From Strigamia acuminata (lineage: Eukaryota > Arthropoda > Chilopoda > Geophilomorpha > Linotaeniidae), in contig OX442321.1 in NCBI GenBank assembly GCA_949358305.1, positions 5,481,605 to 5,545,604 of the forward strand: DNA of 64,000 nt, written 5' to 3'. A model generated the notes under the pieces. It was not told the DNA's origin. It made no database searches and was given only the letters and a program-made list of their open reading frames with translations. Positions 44,846 through 54,720 of this stretch are shown here, in pieces. A program made the position numbers and the translations under genes. The first letter of the stretch is position 1, and the number at the start of each line of letters is the position of its first letter.

Positions 44846-44949
44846 CAGACAGACAAATAATTAAGTTTTGACAACTCTCAACCACGTGATTGAATTGAAA
44901 AAATAAATGTGATTGGTCAGCTAGAATCACACTTTGTGAGCAGCAACTT

Positions 44950-45100
44950 GGTGCTCAAAAAAATAAAACTAATACTTACTGTTTGGCTCGCACGTGCCCA
45001 AATCTTCTTTTTCTTTGCTGGGTCTGCCAGGTAGGCACTTGAACGAGCATTCAATAGAATCCCGTTATCCTCGGGTGTAAAAAGAAAATATGTAACAAAA
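44950..45100 (-). pseudogene. Fragment of second small-gene family (TPEDNG motif)
   Basis: The minus strand reads FTPEDNGILLNARSSAYLAD then PAKKKKIWARASQT, closely matching 61175-61075 (YTPEDNGVILNARQESRARK, SEIWAQTS). Conservation of reading frame between two diverged copies argues that this was protein-coding. Function unknown. Confidence 0.5.
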
Positions 45101-45159
45101 TATATAAAAAATAAATATATAAAAAATATGTTTATAATGTATAACAATATACCTACCGC

Positions 45160-45350
45160 CTTCGAATTGTAGCCGCCCTAGAATAAGAGCCGCGACTGAG
45201 AGAGGCGATTTGATTTAAAAGCCGCCCTCGAATAAGAGCCGCGGCTACAGCATACATTATCAACGTTCAATGAACAACATTGAAAAACTGGCCACTATTC
45301 AAAATAAGAGTCGCCCTCAATTAAGAGCCGCATTCTAGTAGGTTAAGTCC
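45160..45350. repeat. 'ATAAGAGCCGC' repeat cluster
   Basis: At least four copies of a gccgccct(a/c)gaataagagccgc-like word lie in about 190 bp. The same word occurs singly at about 56417 inside the foldback element. It may be the end of a small DNA element. Confidence 0.5.
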
Positions 45351-45459
45351 GAAAACAATTAAAAACACGGCAAACCCCCATAACCTTCCAAGCCACCATT
45401 GCTTTGTCAAGTAGGCTTCCATCTTAAAGAAAGAAAATTATAAAAAAAAATTATAAAAA

Positions 45460-45575
45460 TTATGGTAATTCTAACTGATAATTTTGGTCCTGAGCCTGTA
45501 AATCATCCCTTTGATTTTCTGTTTCCTTGATTTGTTGTAAATCTTGTTCGTGTCTTCTATTTTCTAAAAAAAAGT
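45460..45575 (-). pseudogene. Coiled-coil family fragment, copy I
   Basis: The minus strand reads NRRHEQDLQQIKETENQRDD then LQAQDQNYQLELP and a stop. The family NRRHEQD and AQDQN.QL motifs are fused by a deletion that removes most of the coil. Confidence 0.45.
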
Positions 45576-45956
45576 GCCAAAATAAAGGCTGTGCTACTAA
45601 GGCTTCAGTAGAAACACAGGATTGAGAGAAATAAAAGCCTAATTCACAGAAAGGGCCAAGTAAAAGAAAAAGCAATGGCCCAACAACCATTAGCCTTAAA
45701 ACAGACCTTAACAATTTTACGAATCATTTGAAGTACCAATTACAGAGAACAAAAAACAGATTATTAAAACATTATATTTAAAAAAAAGCTCGCTACAATA
45801 AACCTTACTTTCGCTTTATCCGTAATAAATAAACCCTAACCCAAGACATTTATTATAAGAACGAAGAATAAACTACAAAACTTGAAACCTAACTCCCCAT
45901 AACAGCGAAGTAGTCGGCGTCTATTAACGCTCATCATATTGATAAAAACACTTGAA

Positions 45957-46127
45957 TTAACCAAACCTAAACTCGGAATTAACGCTTTTAATAACAATAA
46001 TCTTTTTGAAATATAAATAAGCCAAGCCCAGGACAATAAAAGTCGCTGCGATTGCCCAGATCGCAGATATGAATATACGCGGGTCTATTGTGGTTTCGGT
46101 TCTCTCCGAGGTTGTTGTGCGGTTCAT
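45957..46127 (-). CDS. Small one-pass membrane protein, 56 residues (MNRT family, copy 1)
   Basis: ATG at 46127: MNRTTTSERTETTIDP, then a hydrophobic span IFISAIWAIAATFIVLGLAY, then LYFKKIIVIKSVNSEFRFG and TAA at 45957. A second copy at 49615-49484 shares the start MNRT-TSE-TETTIDP and the membrane span but diverges at the C-terminus. A third locus at about 51030-50980 keeps only the tail KIIVIKGVNSEFRFG. The Thr-rich short N-terminus and basic KK after the span suggest an N-out one-pass protein. It has no recognised relative. Confidence 0.6.
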   Translation of the reverse strand: MNRTTTSERTETTIDPRIFISAIWAIAATFIVLGLAYLYFKKIIVIKSVNSEFRFG

Positions 46128-46789
46128 AAATTTAGAATTTTGAATTTTTAAAATTTTTTTTATAACATTTGAATTTTCAAATTTTTTTTATCAACAATGT
46201 GATCTGCGGGACACGCCTATTTGTTAGAAGTAAAGCAAAAACGGCGCTCCGACTATTTTATTACGGTTCATTCAACAAATCTGCATTTTATCTTAATCTT
46301 GCAATCTTGCAATTTGAATGCGCCAACTATGTAAACCTAATGTCTGCTCTTGCAAACAAATTGATTTTATAAACACCTGTCTTTCAATTAGTTCGAATAA
46401 CTGGTGTTCTACCTCTTTTAATACATTTCTTAAAGGTAACAAAATAAATGAATAATTCCTTACTTTAGGACATAATTCTACGATTACTTAGCTAGAATTA
46501 AGTAAAAACAGAAATGAAAAATATTGATTCAAATTTGAGTAATTCAGATTTCAAAAATGACCCAAAAAATGGAATATTCAATGTACACCTTCACTGCCAC
46601 TCGCATTAATAAATTATCTTATCTACAAAACCCACTCGATTAAACGAACAAACAAAAAAACAAATATTTAAAATAAACAAAAGAAAAAAAAATGAATTTG
46701 AAAAAAATTTGAAAAAAAATTCAGATTTTCAGTTATTACCTCTGTTACCGGAAGGCCATTTTTTAAACATAATATATAACAAAAAAAGG

Positions 46790-47130
46790 ATGATTAACCG
46801 GGCCTCGTCTCTCTGTTTGCCGAACTTGCAATTCTAGCCTGCACAATCCTTTGTGTTGGCGATGGCGACAATGACTCTGGCAGCTTCTATAATAAAAATA
46901 AATAAATAAATGTTATAACTGTCAAGAATATACAGCATCTTCAAAACTTTTAGCGTATTTGATTACTTTCTGTACATTGGAATATTTCTTCCACCATTGC
47001 AGCCGGTATATCGATATGTTTAACCTTCGCAAGTTTCATAAAAGCCATTTGAAGGAAAAAATTGAGTTGATCAAAACCATCCACTTTGCCTCGGTTGGAA
47101 GCAGAGTACACATTCATTGCTGTTATCTAA
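46790..47130 (-). pseudogene. Second small-gene family, 5' exons (copy 1, deleted)
   Basis: The minus strand about 47090-46985 parallels 62030-61925 (FDQLNFFLQMAFMKL...). About 46895-46800 parallels 61825-61670 (EAARVIVAIANTKDC), but the copy here lacks the following roughly 50 bp and passes directly into the anchor segment. It is a broken paralogue. Confidence 0.5.
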
Positions 47131-47159
47131 ATAATACGGAGTACCTTATAAACTCCTGA

Positions 47160-47880
47160 CAAAAAAACGTTTTATCCACAAATCTGATCGAGATAGAGCA
47201 AAATTTCCAATTGCAAAGTAGTAGAGCACCATCAAATTAGTACTATCCAACATACCTCAGTCACCTTAAGTTAACTGTTTTTTTTAAAAAGAAAAGAAAA
47301 CAAATCAACAAATTGAAATGTTTTCTTCTTGTGGTAGATTGTCTTTTTTTTCTTTTAGCCCTGATATGATATCAGTTTTTGCCTAAATCTGTGCCGCCTT
47401 CTCTATTTGCTTAAAATCTAGAATAGACATGTTTCAAATTTAATTGATGTAAGCTTATATTTGCATTTTATATTTTAAATTTGATTTTTGGTAAATGTTT
47501 GCATTGCATTTTAAGCCTTATCTCAATGGACTCTGGTGTTTTATTTTTCATCAATTATTCAACAAACTCTTATACATTCTTTGCAAATGCTTCTGTAAAG
47601 CACACAGCCCTTGTTGGGATTTTTGAAACTTTGTGGACCTAAAATGTGCTTGCTATTCTTTCTATTGGGACTCCCACTAGTCCCACTGCCACTGGTTTGA
47701 GCAGTTGGAGTGTAGCTTTTTATTGCAAGCCATTGATGAACCGCGACGCACAGCAGACGTTCTTGTCTTAAGAGTGGGCGATGACGGCTAAGCACTCTCA
47801 CGATATGACGTTCGAAGAACGTTCTATTTGTGAAATGTCCGAAGTTTACCACTCCTTGATGCATTTTCGTACGTGAAAGG
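47160..47880. other. Decayed unit sequence before U3
   Basis: AT-rich. A minus-strand frame (47864-47559) reads SYTPTAQTSGSGTSGSPNRK then NSKHILGPQSFKNPNKGC. Its end resembles the end of the conserved 3' exon only loosely, and I cannot support a gene. Confidence 0.35.
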
Positions 47881-47884
47881 TCAT

Positions 47885-49290
47885 AGGAAATAGGATTTTG
47901 AGCTTAAAAATCCATTTATTAGCCAAAACTTAACTAAAACTCTAACAATTCCTCAAAATTTCATCAGTTTGAAATTTTTATTTGTCATTTATTTATCAAT
48001 ACAAAAATTCAAAATTCCCTGCCACTGACTGTGAGTTGCAGTGTCACTCTGTTGGGAACAAGTGTTATTAACTATGTCTGAGGAGCTCAAACCAATGGTG
48101 ATGCTTTACTGTCGCCATAGCAACAGTCACGTGTTTGTGTTCTTCGTTCCATTTCGCACATCGTTTTCACCCTACGCATATCGATGTTTTCATCCGCCGT
48201 TGTTCACGTTAATTCAGGTTCGATTTCCAAAAGGTTGATTGGTTTCATAAACACGGGATTAACATTTCCGCGAATTTCTCAGCAAGTTTGTATTTCTTTG
48301 AAAAATGATCCATTTATTTTCTTGCTGTTGTTTGACGACACTTTAGGCTTACGATAGGCCTAGTTCGAAATGTATTTTCTTCTGTATTCTTTCAGTTATG
48401 TGGCGGTTAAGTATTTATTTGGCAAGAATATTATTTGATGTGCCTTTTGGAGCTGTTTGCTGGTTTTTGGTGCTTTTTAAAAGTTTGGTTTTAATTTTTC
48501 ATTTGAAATTGAATTTGTCTTGTCATGTTTGGTAATGACATTCTAACCCCAGTTTGTTCCATTTTTTCTGTGCATTTACAATACACATTGAAATTAACTC
48601 TTTGTGTAGGAGTGCATATATCTGCAAATGTATGGCATTGAGTTTACGGCTCTACCTCTGCTTCCTCATCAGTCTTGTTTCATTTTTTCATTTGAATTGA
48701 AAATTGTTTGCCATCCTTGTATGAACATCCTTTGTACTTGCTCCAGGTTTTGTGACCATTTTGTGCCAGTGTTACATTGAACCTATCCACAAGTGAATTT
48801 GGGCGCATTAATGGGTCCCATTCGTCTTGGTGCCCCTGCAGCTCTTGATCCCACCATTGTATTGTATCTAATATGGACCCAGAAGTCTTTGCCACCACAA
48901 ACATTCATTTATTACTGCCTGTGGTTATTTATGCCATTACCTCCATTCTACATACCTTCTACTAGTTTGAACAGTTTATTGGAGCTTTGGTTGCATGTCT
49001 GACATGATATTTCTTTAATCAAACCAGCAATTCTATTTTTTGGTTATTTTCGAGTGGTTGTACTAATTTCAAGTCGTTTTGGATGTGTTCTGATGGTTTT
49101 CCATTTAAATGCAGCAAAAGGTGTAATAAATGCTGTTTTATCCCTATCTTTGTCTCTCTTTGCTTATCAGAAACTATCTTCAAACCTCTATAGTCTATCC
49201 TATCTTGATCCAAATCTGAATCTGGCTTAATGATAAGCAGGTTTCAACTTTTTTATATTCAGTTTTGGTTTTTAATTAATGTTTCCTTTT
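47885..49290 (-). repeat. Repeat unit U3, proximal part
   Basis: Copy of the 42050-43780 segment with the same landmarks. It carries the least damaged version of the conserved 3' exon (48904-48680). The sequence ggtttttaattaatg near 49270 is another empty-site equivalent of the MULE insertion. Confidence 0.85.
48680..48904 (-). CDS. Conserved 3' exon of an unknown repeated gene
   Basis: The frame reads VAKTSGSILDTIQWWDQELQ, GHQDEWDPLMRPNSLVDRFN, VTLAQNGHKTWSKYKGCS and then a copy-specific end. In the other copies (about 13330, 43345 and 58270 downward) the continuation is RVVEIMDGKQFSIQSEK and a stop. The same frame is kept in several copies that differ at many sites, which argues for past coding function. 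Tryptophan-rich spacing looks like a folded domain. I do not recognise it. Confidence 0.5.
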   Translation of the reverse strand: MFVVAKTSGSILDTIQWWDQELQGHQDEWDPLMRPNSLVDRFNVTLAQNGHKTWSKYKGCSYKDGKQFSIQMKK

Positions 49291-49483
49291 TATAAAAGTC
49301 CAATAGCAAACTTGTTGTATATATACACACAAAAGACAGTGCTGTTCTATCCTTATCTTTGTCTCTCTGCTACTTTATCTCTAATCTGCTGAAATGTGTA
49401 ATGACGTTGTGTAATGAGTTGACCCAGGATCCTCAACCCTGTTGTGAGTGAGGCCCAACATCAGTCCTGCTTAAAAAAAATAA

Positions 49484-49615
49484 TTACCTTTTTTTGAAAC
49501 ATAAATAAGACAAGCCCAGTACGATAAAAACCACTGCCACTGCCACGATCGCAGCTATGCCTAAACTAGGGTCGATTGTTGTTTCTGTTGTCTCTGAAGT
49601 TCTAGTACGGTTCAT
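49484..49615 (-). CDS. Small one-pass membrane protein, 43 residues (MNRT family, copy 2)
   Basis: ATG at 49615: MNRTRTSETTETTIDP, then the span LGIAAIVAVAVVFIVLGLSY, then LCFKKR and TAA. Alternatively AAAAAAG|gtaatt could be a donor that leads to a longer tail. Paralogue of 46127-45957. The N-terminal block is better conserved than the membrane span residues. Confidence 0.55.
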   Translation of the reverse strand: MNRTRTSETTETTIDPSLGIAAIVAVAVVFIVLGLSYLCFKKR

Positions 49616-50075
49616 AGAAATTTTGAATTTTTAGTAAGGTACGTGTTCAATTTTTTTTGTATGTTTCTACCTTTTATAAATGTTCAAAAACCAACTTATT
49701 GCATATGCACACACTAAGGCAGTGCTATAGATAAAAAATGTAACGATATTGTTCCATGACATATTTAAGAGCTTGTAAGAACGCTAATCTTAATTTATTC
49801 TAAACATAACGGTCTACGTGCGTTCGGTATAAGGTACTCGCAGTCCTGTTGTTGGAATTAATAAATTCATCGGGCTCAGGGAATAATCTTAAAAAAGATT
49901 CGACCTCTGGATTCCTGCAATACACAGAAATGTTTAAAAAAAAAAGAAGTTTATTAAGTTTTTAAGAAAAGAAAACCTGTATGTTATTGGTCGTTTAATG
50001 GCCACTTTTTTAACTGCATTTGTCTTCTGGTAATTAGCATTGTCTATTCAGTCCAAATCCAAATCTGAATCTGGC

Positions 50076-50165
50076 TTATTGATAAGCAGGCTTCAGCTTA
50101 TTTATATCCTGTTCGTGTCTTCTGTTATCTCTCTCTTTGATTGCATCGACTAATTCCATTCCATG
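50076..50165 (-). pseudogene. Coiled-coil family fragment, copy G (3' side of the minisatellite)
   Basis: The minus strand reads MELVDAIKERDNRRHEQDIN then KLKPAYQ, a clear piece of the family's coil, directly downstream of the 20-bp repeat array that has expanded within the gene copy. Confidence 0.5.
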
Positions 50166-50740
50166 GCTGAATTCGGTTGATTCTGGCTGAATTTGGTTGA
50201 TTCTGGCTGAATTTGGTTGATTCTGGCTGAATTTGGAATGATTATGGCTGAATTCGGTTGATTCTGGCTGAATTTGGTTGATTCTGGCTGAATTTGGTTG
50301 ATTCTGGCTGAATTTGGTTGATTCTGGCTGAATTTGGTTGATTCTGGCTGAATTTGGTTGATTCTGGCTGAATTTGGTTGATTCTGGCTGAATTTGGTTG
50401 ATTCTGGCTGAATTTGGTTGATTCTGGCTGAATTCGGTTGATTCTGGCTGAATTCGGTTGATTCTGGCTGAATTTGGTTGATTCTGGCTGAATTTGGTTG
50501 ATTCTGGCTGAATTTGGTTGATTCTGGCTGAATTCGGTTGATTCTGGCTGAATTCGGTTGATTCTGGCTGAATTTGGTTGATTCTGGTTGATTCTGGCTG
50601 AATTCGGTTGATTCTGGCTGAATTCGGTTGATTCTGGCTGAATTCGGTTGATTCTGGCTGAATTCGGTTGATTCTGGCTGAATTTGGTTGATTCTGGCTG
50701 AATTTGGTTGATTCTGGCTGAATTTGGTTGATTCTGACTG
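50163..50740. repeat. 20-bp minisatellite inside a coiled-coil gene copy (about 29 units)
   Basis: The unit is ggctgaatttggttgattct, with a recurrent t/c variant (aattcggtt) and one 10-bp deletion near 50585. Because 20 is not a multiple of three, all three frames of the minus strand stay open and encode NQPNSARI/NRIQPEST repeats. These frames are products of the repeat. Confidence 0.95.
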
Positions 50741-50935
50741 TTATACGGAATAAACACGAAAACGTGAAAAACACGTTGATTTCTAGGCTGCCGAACATTT
50801 TGAAGGAAAATGGCCGACAGCACGTCGATTGTTGTTGTTGTTGTTGTCGCCAACGAGTACATCAGGCGGCATTGACGTATTAACGCCACACGATTGGTCA
50901 ACTACCAAGCACGTGATTGAGTTGAAAAAATATAG
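50740..50935 (-). pseudogene. Coiled-coil family fragment, alternative C-terminus and promoter-like flank
   Basis: About 50830-50740 encodes LSAIFLQNVRQPRNQRVFHV then FVFIPYNS as in copy B. Positions 50890-50935 match the conserved flank upstream of other copies (tgattggtca..., cacgtgattga.ttgaaaaaat). A (ttg)n-like stretch lies at about 50828-50850. Confidence 0.5.
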
Positions 50936-50979
50936 CAGTCGCGTCTATTAGGCTCATCATATTGATAAAAACACTTGAA

Positions 50980-51200
50980 TTAACCAAACCTAAACTCTGA
51001 ATTAACGCCTTTAATAACAATAATCTTCCTCCAGTAAACCCCGAGATTGCGAGGGCAGCGGAGTAGCCCTCCACCAAAGATACTCTTAGTTATGTTCAAA
51101 CAAAGTATCGCCTCTTCAGTTCTAATAATGGGGGAAGATATTTTAGCCAGTAGCATACAAACGATGCCAAACTTGTGGCCAGCCAATCTATCACTTACCC
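50980..51200 (-). pseudogene. MNRT-family tail fragment
   Basis: The minus strand contains WRKIIVIKGVNSEFRFG and a stop at 50980, matching the end of the 56-residue protein at 45957. Its own N-terminal and membrane segments are replaced by unrelated sequence. Confidence 0.4.
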
Positions 51201-51275
51201 GCTTTTAAATGTTAAAAATTTAAAAAATTTAGAAAAAATTTTCAATTTTCAATTATTACCTCAATTAGAACTCTG

Positions 51276-51585
51276 CTAAAACTTGATATTACCGGAAGGC
51301 ATTTTGTTATATGGTATAAGCAACAACATGATAATGATGATATAACCAGCAAAGCTTATCCAGAACAATTGCTGATTTTGCTCTTGAGCCTGGTGCGAGG
51401 TAAGTTCAGCTTGCTCGCTCTCATCCTGCGTTCTCTCTGCTAGCACTCTCAGAAGCTGAGCTTTGAAATCATTCCTTTGAGTTTCTATTTCCACAATTAG
51501 TTGCAAATTCTTTTGATTTCTTCTGTTGTCTCTCTCTTCAATTGCGTCGACTAAGTTCTTAGCTACATCGCAAGTTACCTTTTCT
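51276..51585 (-). CDS. Coiled-coil, C-terminal-anchor family member, copy F (anchor intact, 5' truncated)
   Basis: The frame is open from a repeat junction at about 51585: KVTCDVAKNLVDAIEERDNR, RNQKNLQLIVEIETQRNDFK, then AQLLRVLAERTQDESEQAEL. It then runs uninterrupted through AQEQNQQLFWISFAGYIIII and MLLLIPYNKMPSGNIKF to TAG. This copy shows that coil and anchor can be one continuous frame. It lacks the N-terminal MP-NALPNEEL block because of recombination with another repeat segment. Topology inferred: cytosolic coil, C-terminal membrane anchor, short lumenal tail. Confidence 0.6.
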
Positions 51586-52440
51586 TGTCGTTTTGGATGT
51601 GTTTTGATGGCTTTCCATCTAAATGCAGCAAAAGGTGTAATGAATGCTGTTCTATCCCTATCTTTGTCTCTCTTTGCTTATCAGAAACTATCTTCAAACC
51701 TCTATAGTCTATCCTATCTTGATCCAAATCTGAATCTGGCTTATTGATAAGCAGGCTTCAACTTATTTATATTCAGTTTTGGTCTTTAATTAATGTTTCT
51801 ACCTAAAAAGTCCAATAACACACTTGTTGTGTATACACACACAAAGACAGTCCTTTAGATAAACACTTTATTCTTATTTGATGATTTGTATATACATAGA
51901 AACTGATCGCAAATCCAAAGTACACGGTACACTCGGCGTGGTCGTGGCGTGGCGTGTCGTGTCTGTCGTGTCTGTCGTGTCGTGTCGTGTCGTGACCTTA
52001 GAAGAACTGTGAAGCAAAAACAAAAGACAAAAGCTAAGAACTAAAGTTCCATGTTTTTTTAATCATATGGCATTCTGTGGCTACAGAACCTTGATATTTA
52101 TCGATTTTTAAATATCGATTTGATTTTTTAACAATAATAATAGATATTCTCTACTCTTTACTAGCTGCATACTGTATTGATATGTCTTATCTTACGATAT
52201 TGCGTATCGAATCCTTTAAACCTCTATAGTCTATCCTATCCTGTGAGGTTTTTTATTTCTTAAGTGAATTGTGACTGATCCAAATCTGAATCTGGCTACA
52301 ACTTATTTATATTCAGTTTTGGTCTTTAATTAATATTTCTATCGTTTATAAGTGTCTTCTATTTTCTCTTTCCATTATTGCATTTACTAATTTCACGGCT
52401 GAATCTGAATTTGCGCTATCTTATATATTACTTGTATATT
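51586..52440 (-). repeat. Repeat unit fragment with AT palindrome (U3 internal copy)
   Basis: 51586-51790 matches the distal end of the proximal segment (atggctttccatctaaatgc, tgataagcaggcttcaactt). 51800-52430 matches 37971-38580. A (gtgtc)n-like tract at about 51941-51993 is local to this copy. Confidence 0.8.
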
Positions 52441-52451
52441 ATAAACAAAAA

Positions 52452-52803
52452 TTACACAAATTAAACCTTAAAAATAACGAGTATAAATAACAACATGATA
52501 ATGATGACAAAACCAGCAATGTTTATCCAAGACAACTGCTAATTTTGGTCCTGAGCCCGCTGATAGGGAAGCCGAGCCTCATTTCTTTGTGTTTCTACTA
52601 AGTTAGCTTAAGCCGAGTCTTTCCTTTTCTAGTTCTCTGATTCGGTCTAAAAGCTGCTCTTGCCTTTGATTTTCCTTCTCTAGGATTGCATTGACTAATT
52701 TCATACCTTGCTCTGAATCTTCCACAGCAATCGTCAATCTCCTAATTTTGGTGTTTAAACCAGACTCAGACAGTTCTTCATTAGGAATTGCGTTTGTTGG
52801 CAT
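52452..52803 (-). pseudogene. Coiled-coil, C-terminal-anchor family member, copy E (frameshifted)
   Basis: ATG at 52803: MPTNAIPNEELSESGLNTKI, RRLTIAVEDSEQGMKLVNAI, then LEKENQRQEQLLDRIRELEK and a frameshift. Further on the family sequence resumes (QRAQDQN, stop, QLSWINIAGFVIIIMLLFIL, VIFK). It has the best-preserved N-terminus of the family. Confidence 0.65.
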
Positions 52804-53018
52804 TGTTTGTCTATAAATTAATAGAAAAATTTGTGTATTGGAATATTTTGTTTCTACCTTTTATAAATGTCCAAAAACAAACTTATTGTATATGCACAGA
52901 TCTTGTAAGAACGCTAATCTTAATTTATTCAAAACATACCAGTTTACGTGCATTCGGTATAAGGTACTCGCAGTCCTGTTGTTGGAATTAATAAATTCAT
53001 CGGGCTCAGGGAATAATC

Positions 53019-53545
53019 TTAAGATCGATACCATATCAAATCTCCCTTTTCAAATATTCTGAAACGAGACATGCGCGCGCCGCCAAAGGTGCCCACCCTC
53101 GGTCTAACCAAATCCAAATGCGTGAATAACTGCCTGCCGAGAAATAACATTGCGGGGGTCTGATTATCCCTGCCTTTAAAAGCTGTATGTTGGAATAAAA
53201 TTAATCTAAGCAATCTCAACTCTAAATCACCTTTTGTAAATTTCAGCAATTTTTCTTTCACCCAGCGCACAGCCTTTTCCGCCGCACCGTTGCTTTGGGG
53301 GTGCCACGGGGGGGGGGGGGGAGAATATGTGGTCAATGCCATTTTTATTCAAGAAATTGGCAAATTCCCGCGAGCTAAACTGCGGTCCATTATCGCTAAC
53401 CAGCAAGTGCGGGATTCCGAAAGTACGCAATACTCTAGCTTCGACCCAACCTGAAAGGCGTCGACCAACACTAGCACCATGTGGATGTTTCCTTCTTGGA
53501 TGTTTCCTTCCTTTCCAATTTCCGTCTGTCACGACCGCAATTAGT
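53019..53545 (-). pseudogene. Gypsy-type integrase fragment split at a G-run
   Basis: The upstream part reads VLRTFGIPHLLVSDNGPQFS and SREFANFLNKNGIDHIFSPP. After a run of 12 G/C (53310-53322) the other frame continues HPQSNGAAEKAVRWVKEKLL and GRDNQTPAMLFLGRQLFTHL. This is the D,D-35-E core and C-terminal region of a Gypsy integrase from a different family than the element at 22.6-35 kb. No LTR or other pol part was seen nearby. Confidence 0.85.
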
Positions 53546-53689
53546 GCATCTGATGGGATATAACGTACGTTTTCTCCAGACTGGATACGTGCAAAGAGTA
53601 ATGTAAACTAGAGGCATGATCTATTGAAGTCAATTGAGTGTCGAAAGTTGTGGAATAAAACGTTAATTTCTGTGAAAGTATAAGAATTA

Positions 53690-53880
53690 ATTTGTTGCGG
53701 AGTTTACCCATCTGAGCCGACGCTGCTTGAAACAAATGGTGTACTGTCTTTTTGTTTAATTTTTTGATTTGTTTAATTAATTATTCTTCAACTTATTTAT
53801 ATTCAGTCCAAAAACAAACTTGTTGTATATACACACAAAGACAGTGCTTTAGATAAACACTTTTCTTATTTGATGACAAA
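53690..53880. repeat. Copy of tetraspanin-downstream repeat and unit fragment
   Basis: 53697-53787 closely matches 11410-11500. 53810-53870 matches the 'acacacaaagacagtgcttt' part of the repeat units. Confidence 0.7.
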
Positions 53881-54095
53881 TTTGGTTCAATTCTTTTCCC
53901 AGAATAGCCAGAGCCAACTAATGTCAGTTTCTTTGCTAAATTGAATCTCAATCTAACACAAAAAGGAAACTTACTGTTTAATCTCGTTAAGATTTATTAA
54001 AGGAACAAACTTGAGAGAAGTGCTAATTATGTTTTACAAAGCAATTTTGAACAGAAAAAATAAATGAAACAAAATTTCCAAGCCATTTTCAATTT

Positions 54096-54718
54096 TTAAT
54101 TTTCTTCGTCTTTTTTTACTGTTGGAAAATTGTAAGAAGAATAATTCACAACTCCTAACACCAGTGGGCCAAAAACACAAAAGCTAATGTACTGTGGCAT
54201 AGTTGCTAATGTGTAGCAATTTTGAACAGAAAAAAAAATGAAACAATATTTTTTTTTGTTTTTTAAATTGGTGTATCTGTAGCTGTCTCTTGTTGTTTCG
54301 TGAGTCGTTAGAATTTGTTTGAACTTCTTATAATCCAATAGCGCATCTGTCAAACAGAAATTCCTAAAGTCCATTGAAAATCAATCTTGACTCTGTCTCG
54401 CGTCATACCCTAACAACAGTATTAAAAGATAAACCATGCAAATATTAATAGATAAACTTAAAACAGCTAAACTAAAGGGAAGTTTTTTTTGTCTAGGACT
54501 GTACTTACAAGTTAGTTACGGGTAAAAGTGCGTGAGGTAGCGGGCAAATATTCCTCCTCGCATGTCTGGTGGAGGCAATTTATTACACAGTTGTCTTCGG
54601 CACTCAGCCCATTCGCATGGCGCCGAATGCACTCGTGGCAAGCCGAATGGCCTTTCCTACACTTAAGCATGTCCTCATCTAACATTTTGTCTTTTTTACA
54701 AAACTTGCTACTCGACAA
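54096..54718 (-). pseudogene. RBR-type RING-finger fragment (RNF216-like), probably a broken gene
   Basis: The frame 54718-54512 contains KCRKGHSACHECIRRHA then NCLHQTCEEEYLP, the Cys/His spacing of a RING1 from RBR E3 ligases such as RNF216. A further minus-strand frame (54374-54096, DFRNFCLTDALLDYKKFKQI) may belong to the same locus. On the other side of the solo LTR, 55735-55676 encodes KERERKIELAEQEKQT, which would lie directly upstream, but in a frame that does not agree with the RING. So the gene seems disrupted by both the LTR and a shift. Confidence 0.5.
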
Positions 54719-54720
54719 GT
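54717..54720. repeat. Target duplication aagt of the solo LTR
   Basis: aagt at 54717-54720 recurs at 55672-55675 on the other side of the LTR. Confidence 0.75.

Noticed and set aside
50076-50901. 240- and 219-residue NQPNSARI-repeat proteins on the minus strand
   Set aside because: They are translations of a 20-bp minisatellite in different frames; only the flanking family segments are meaningful.
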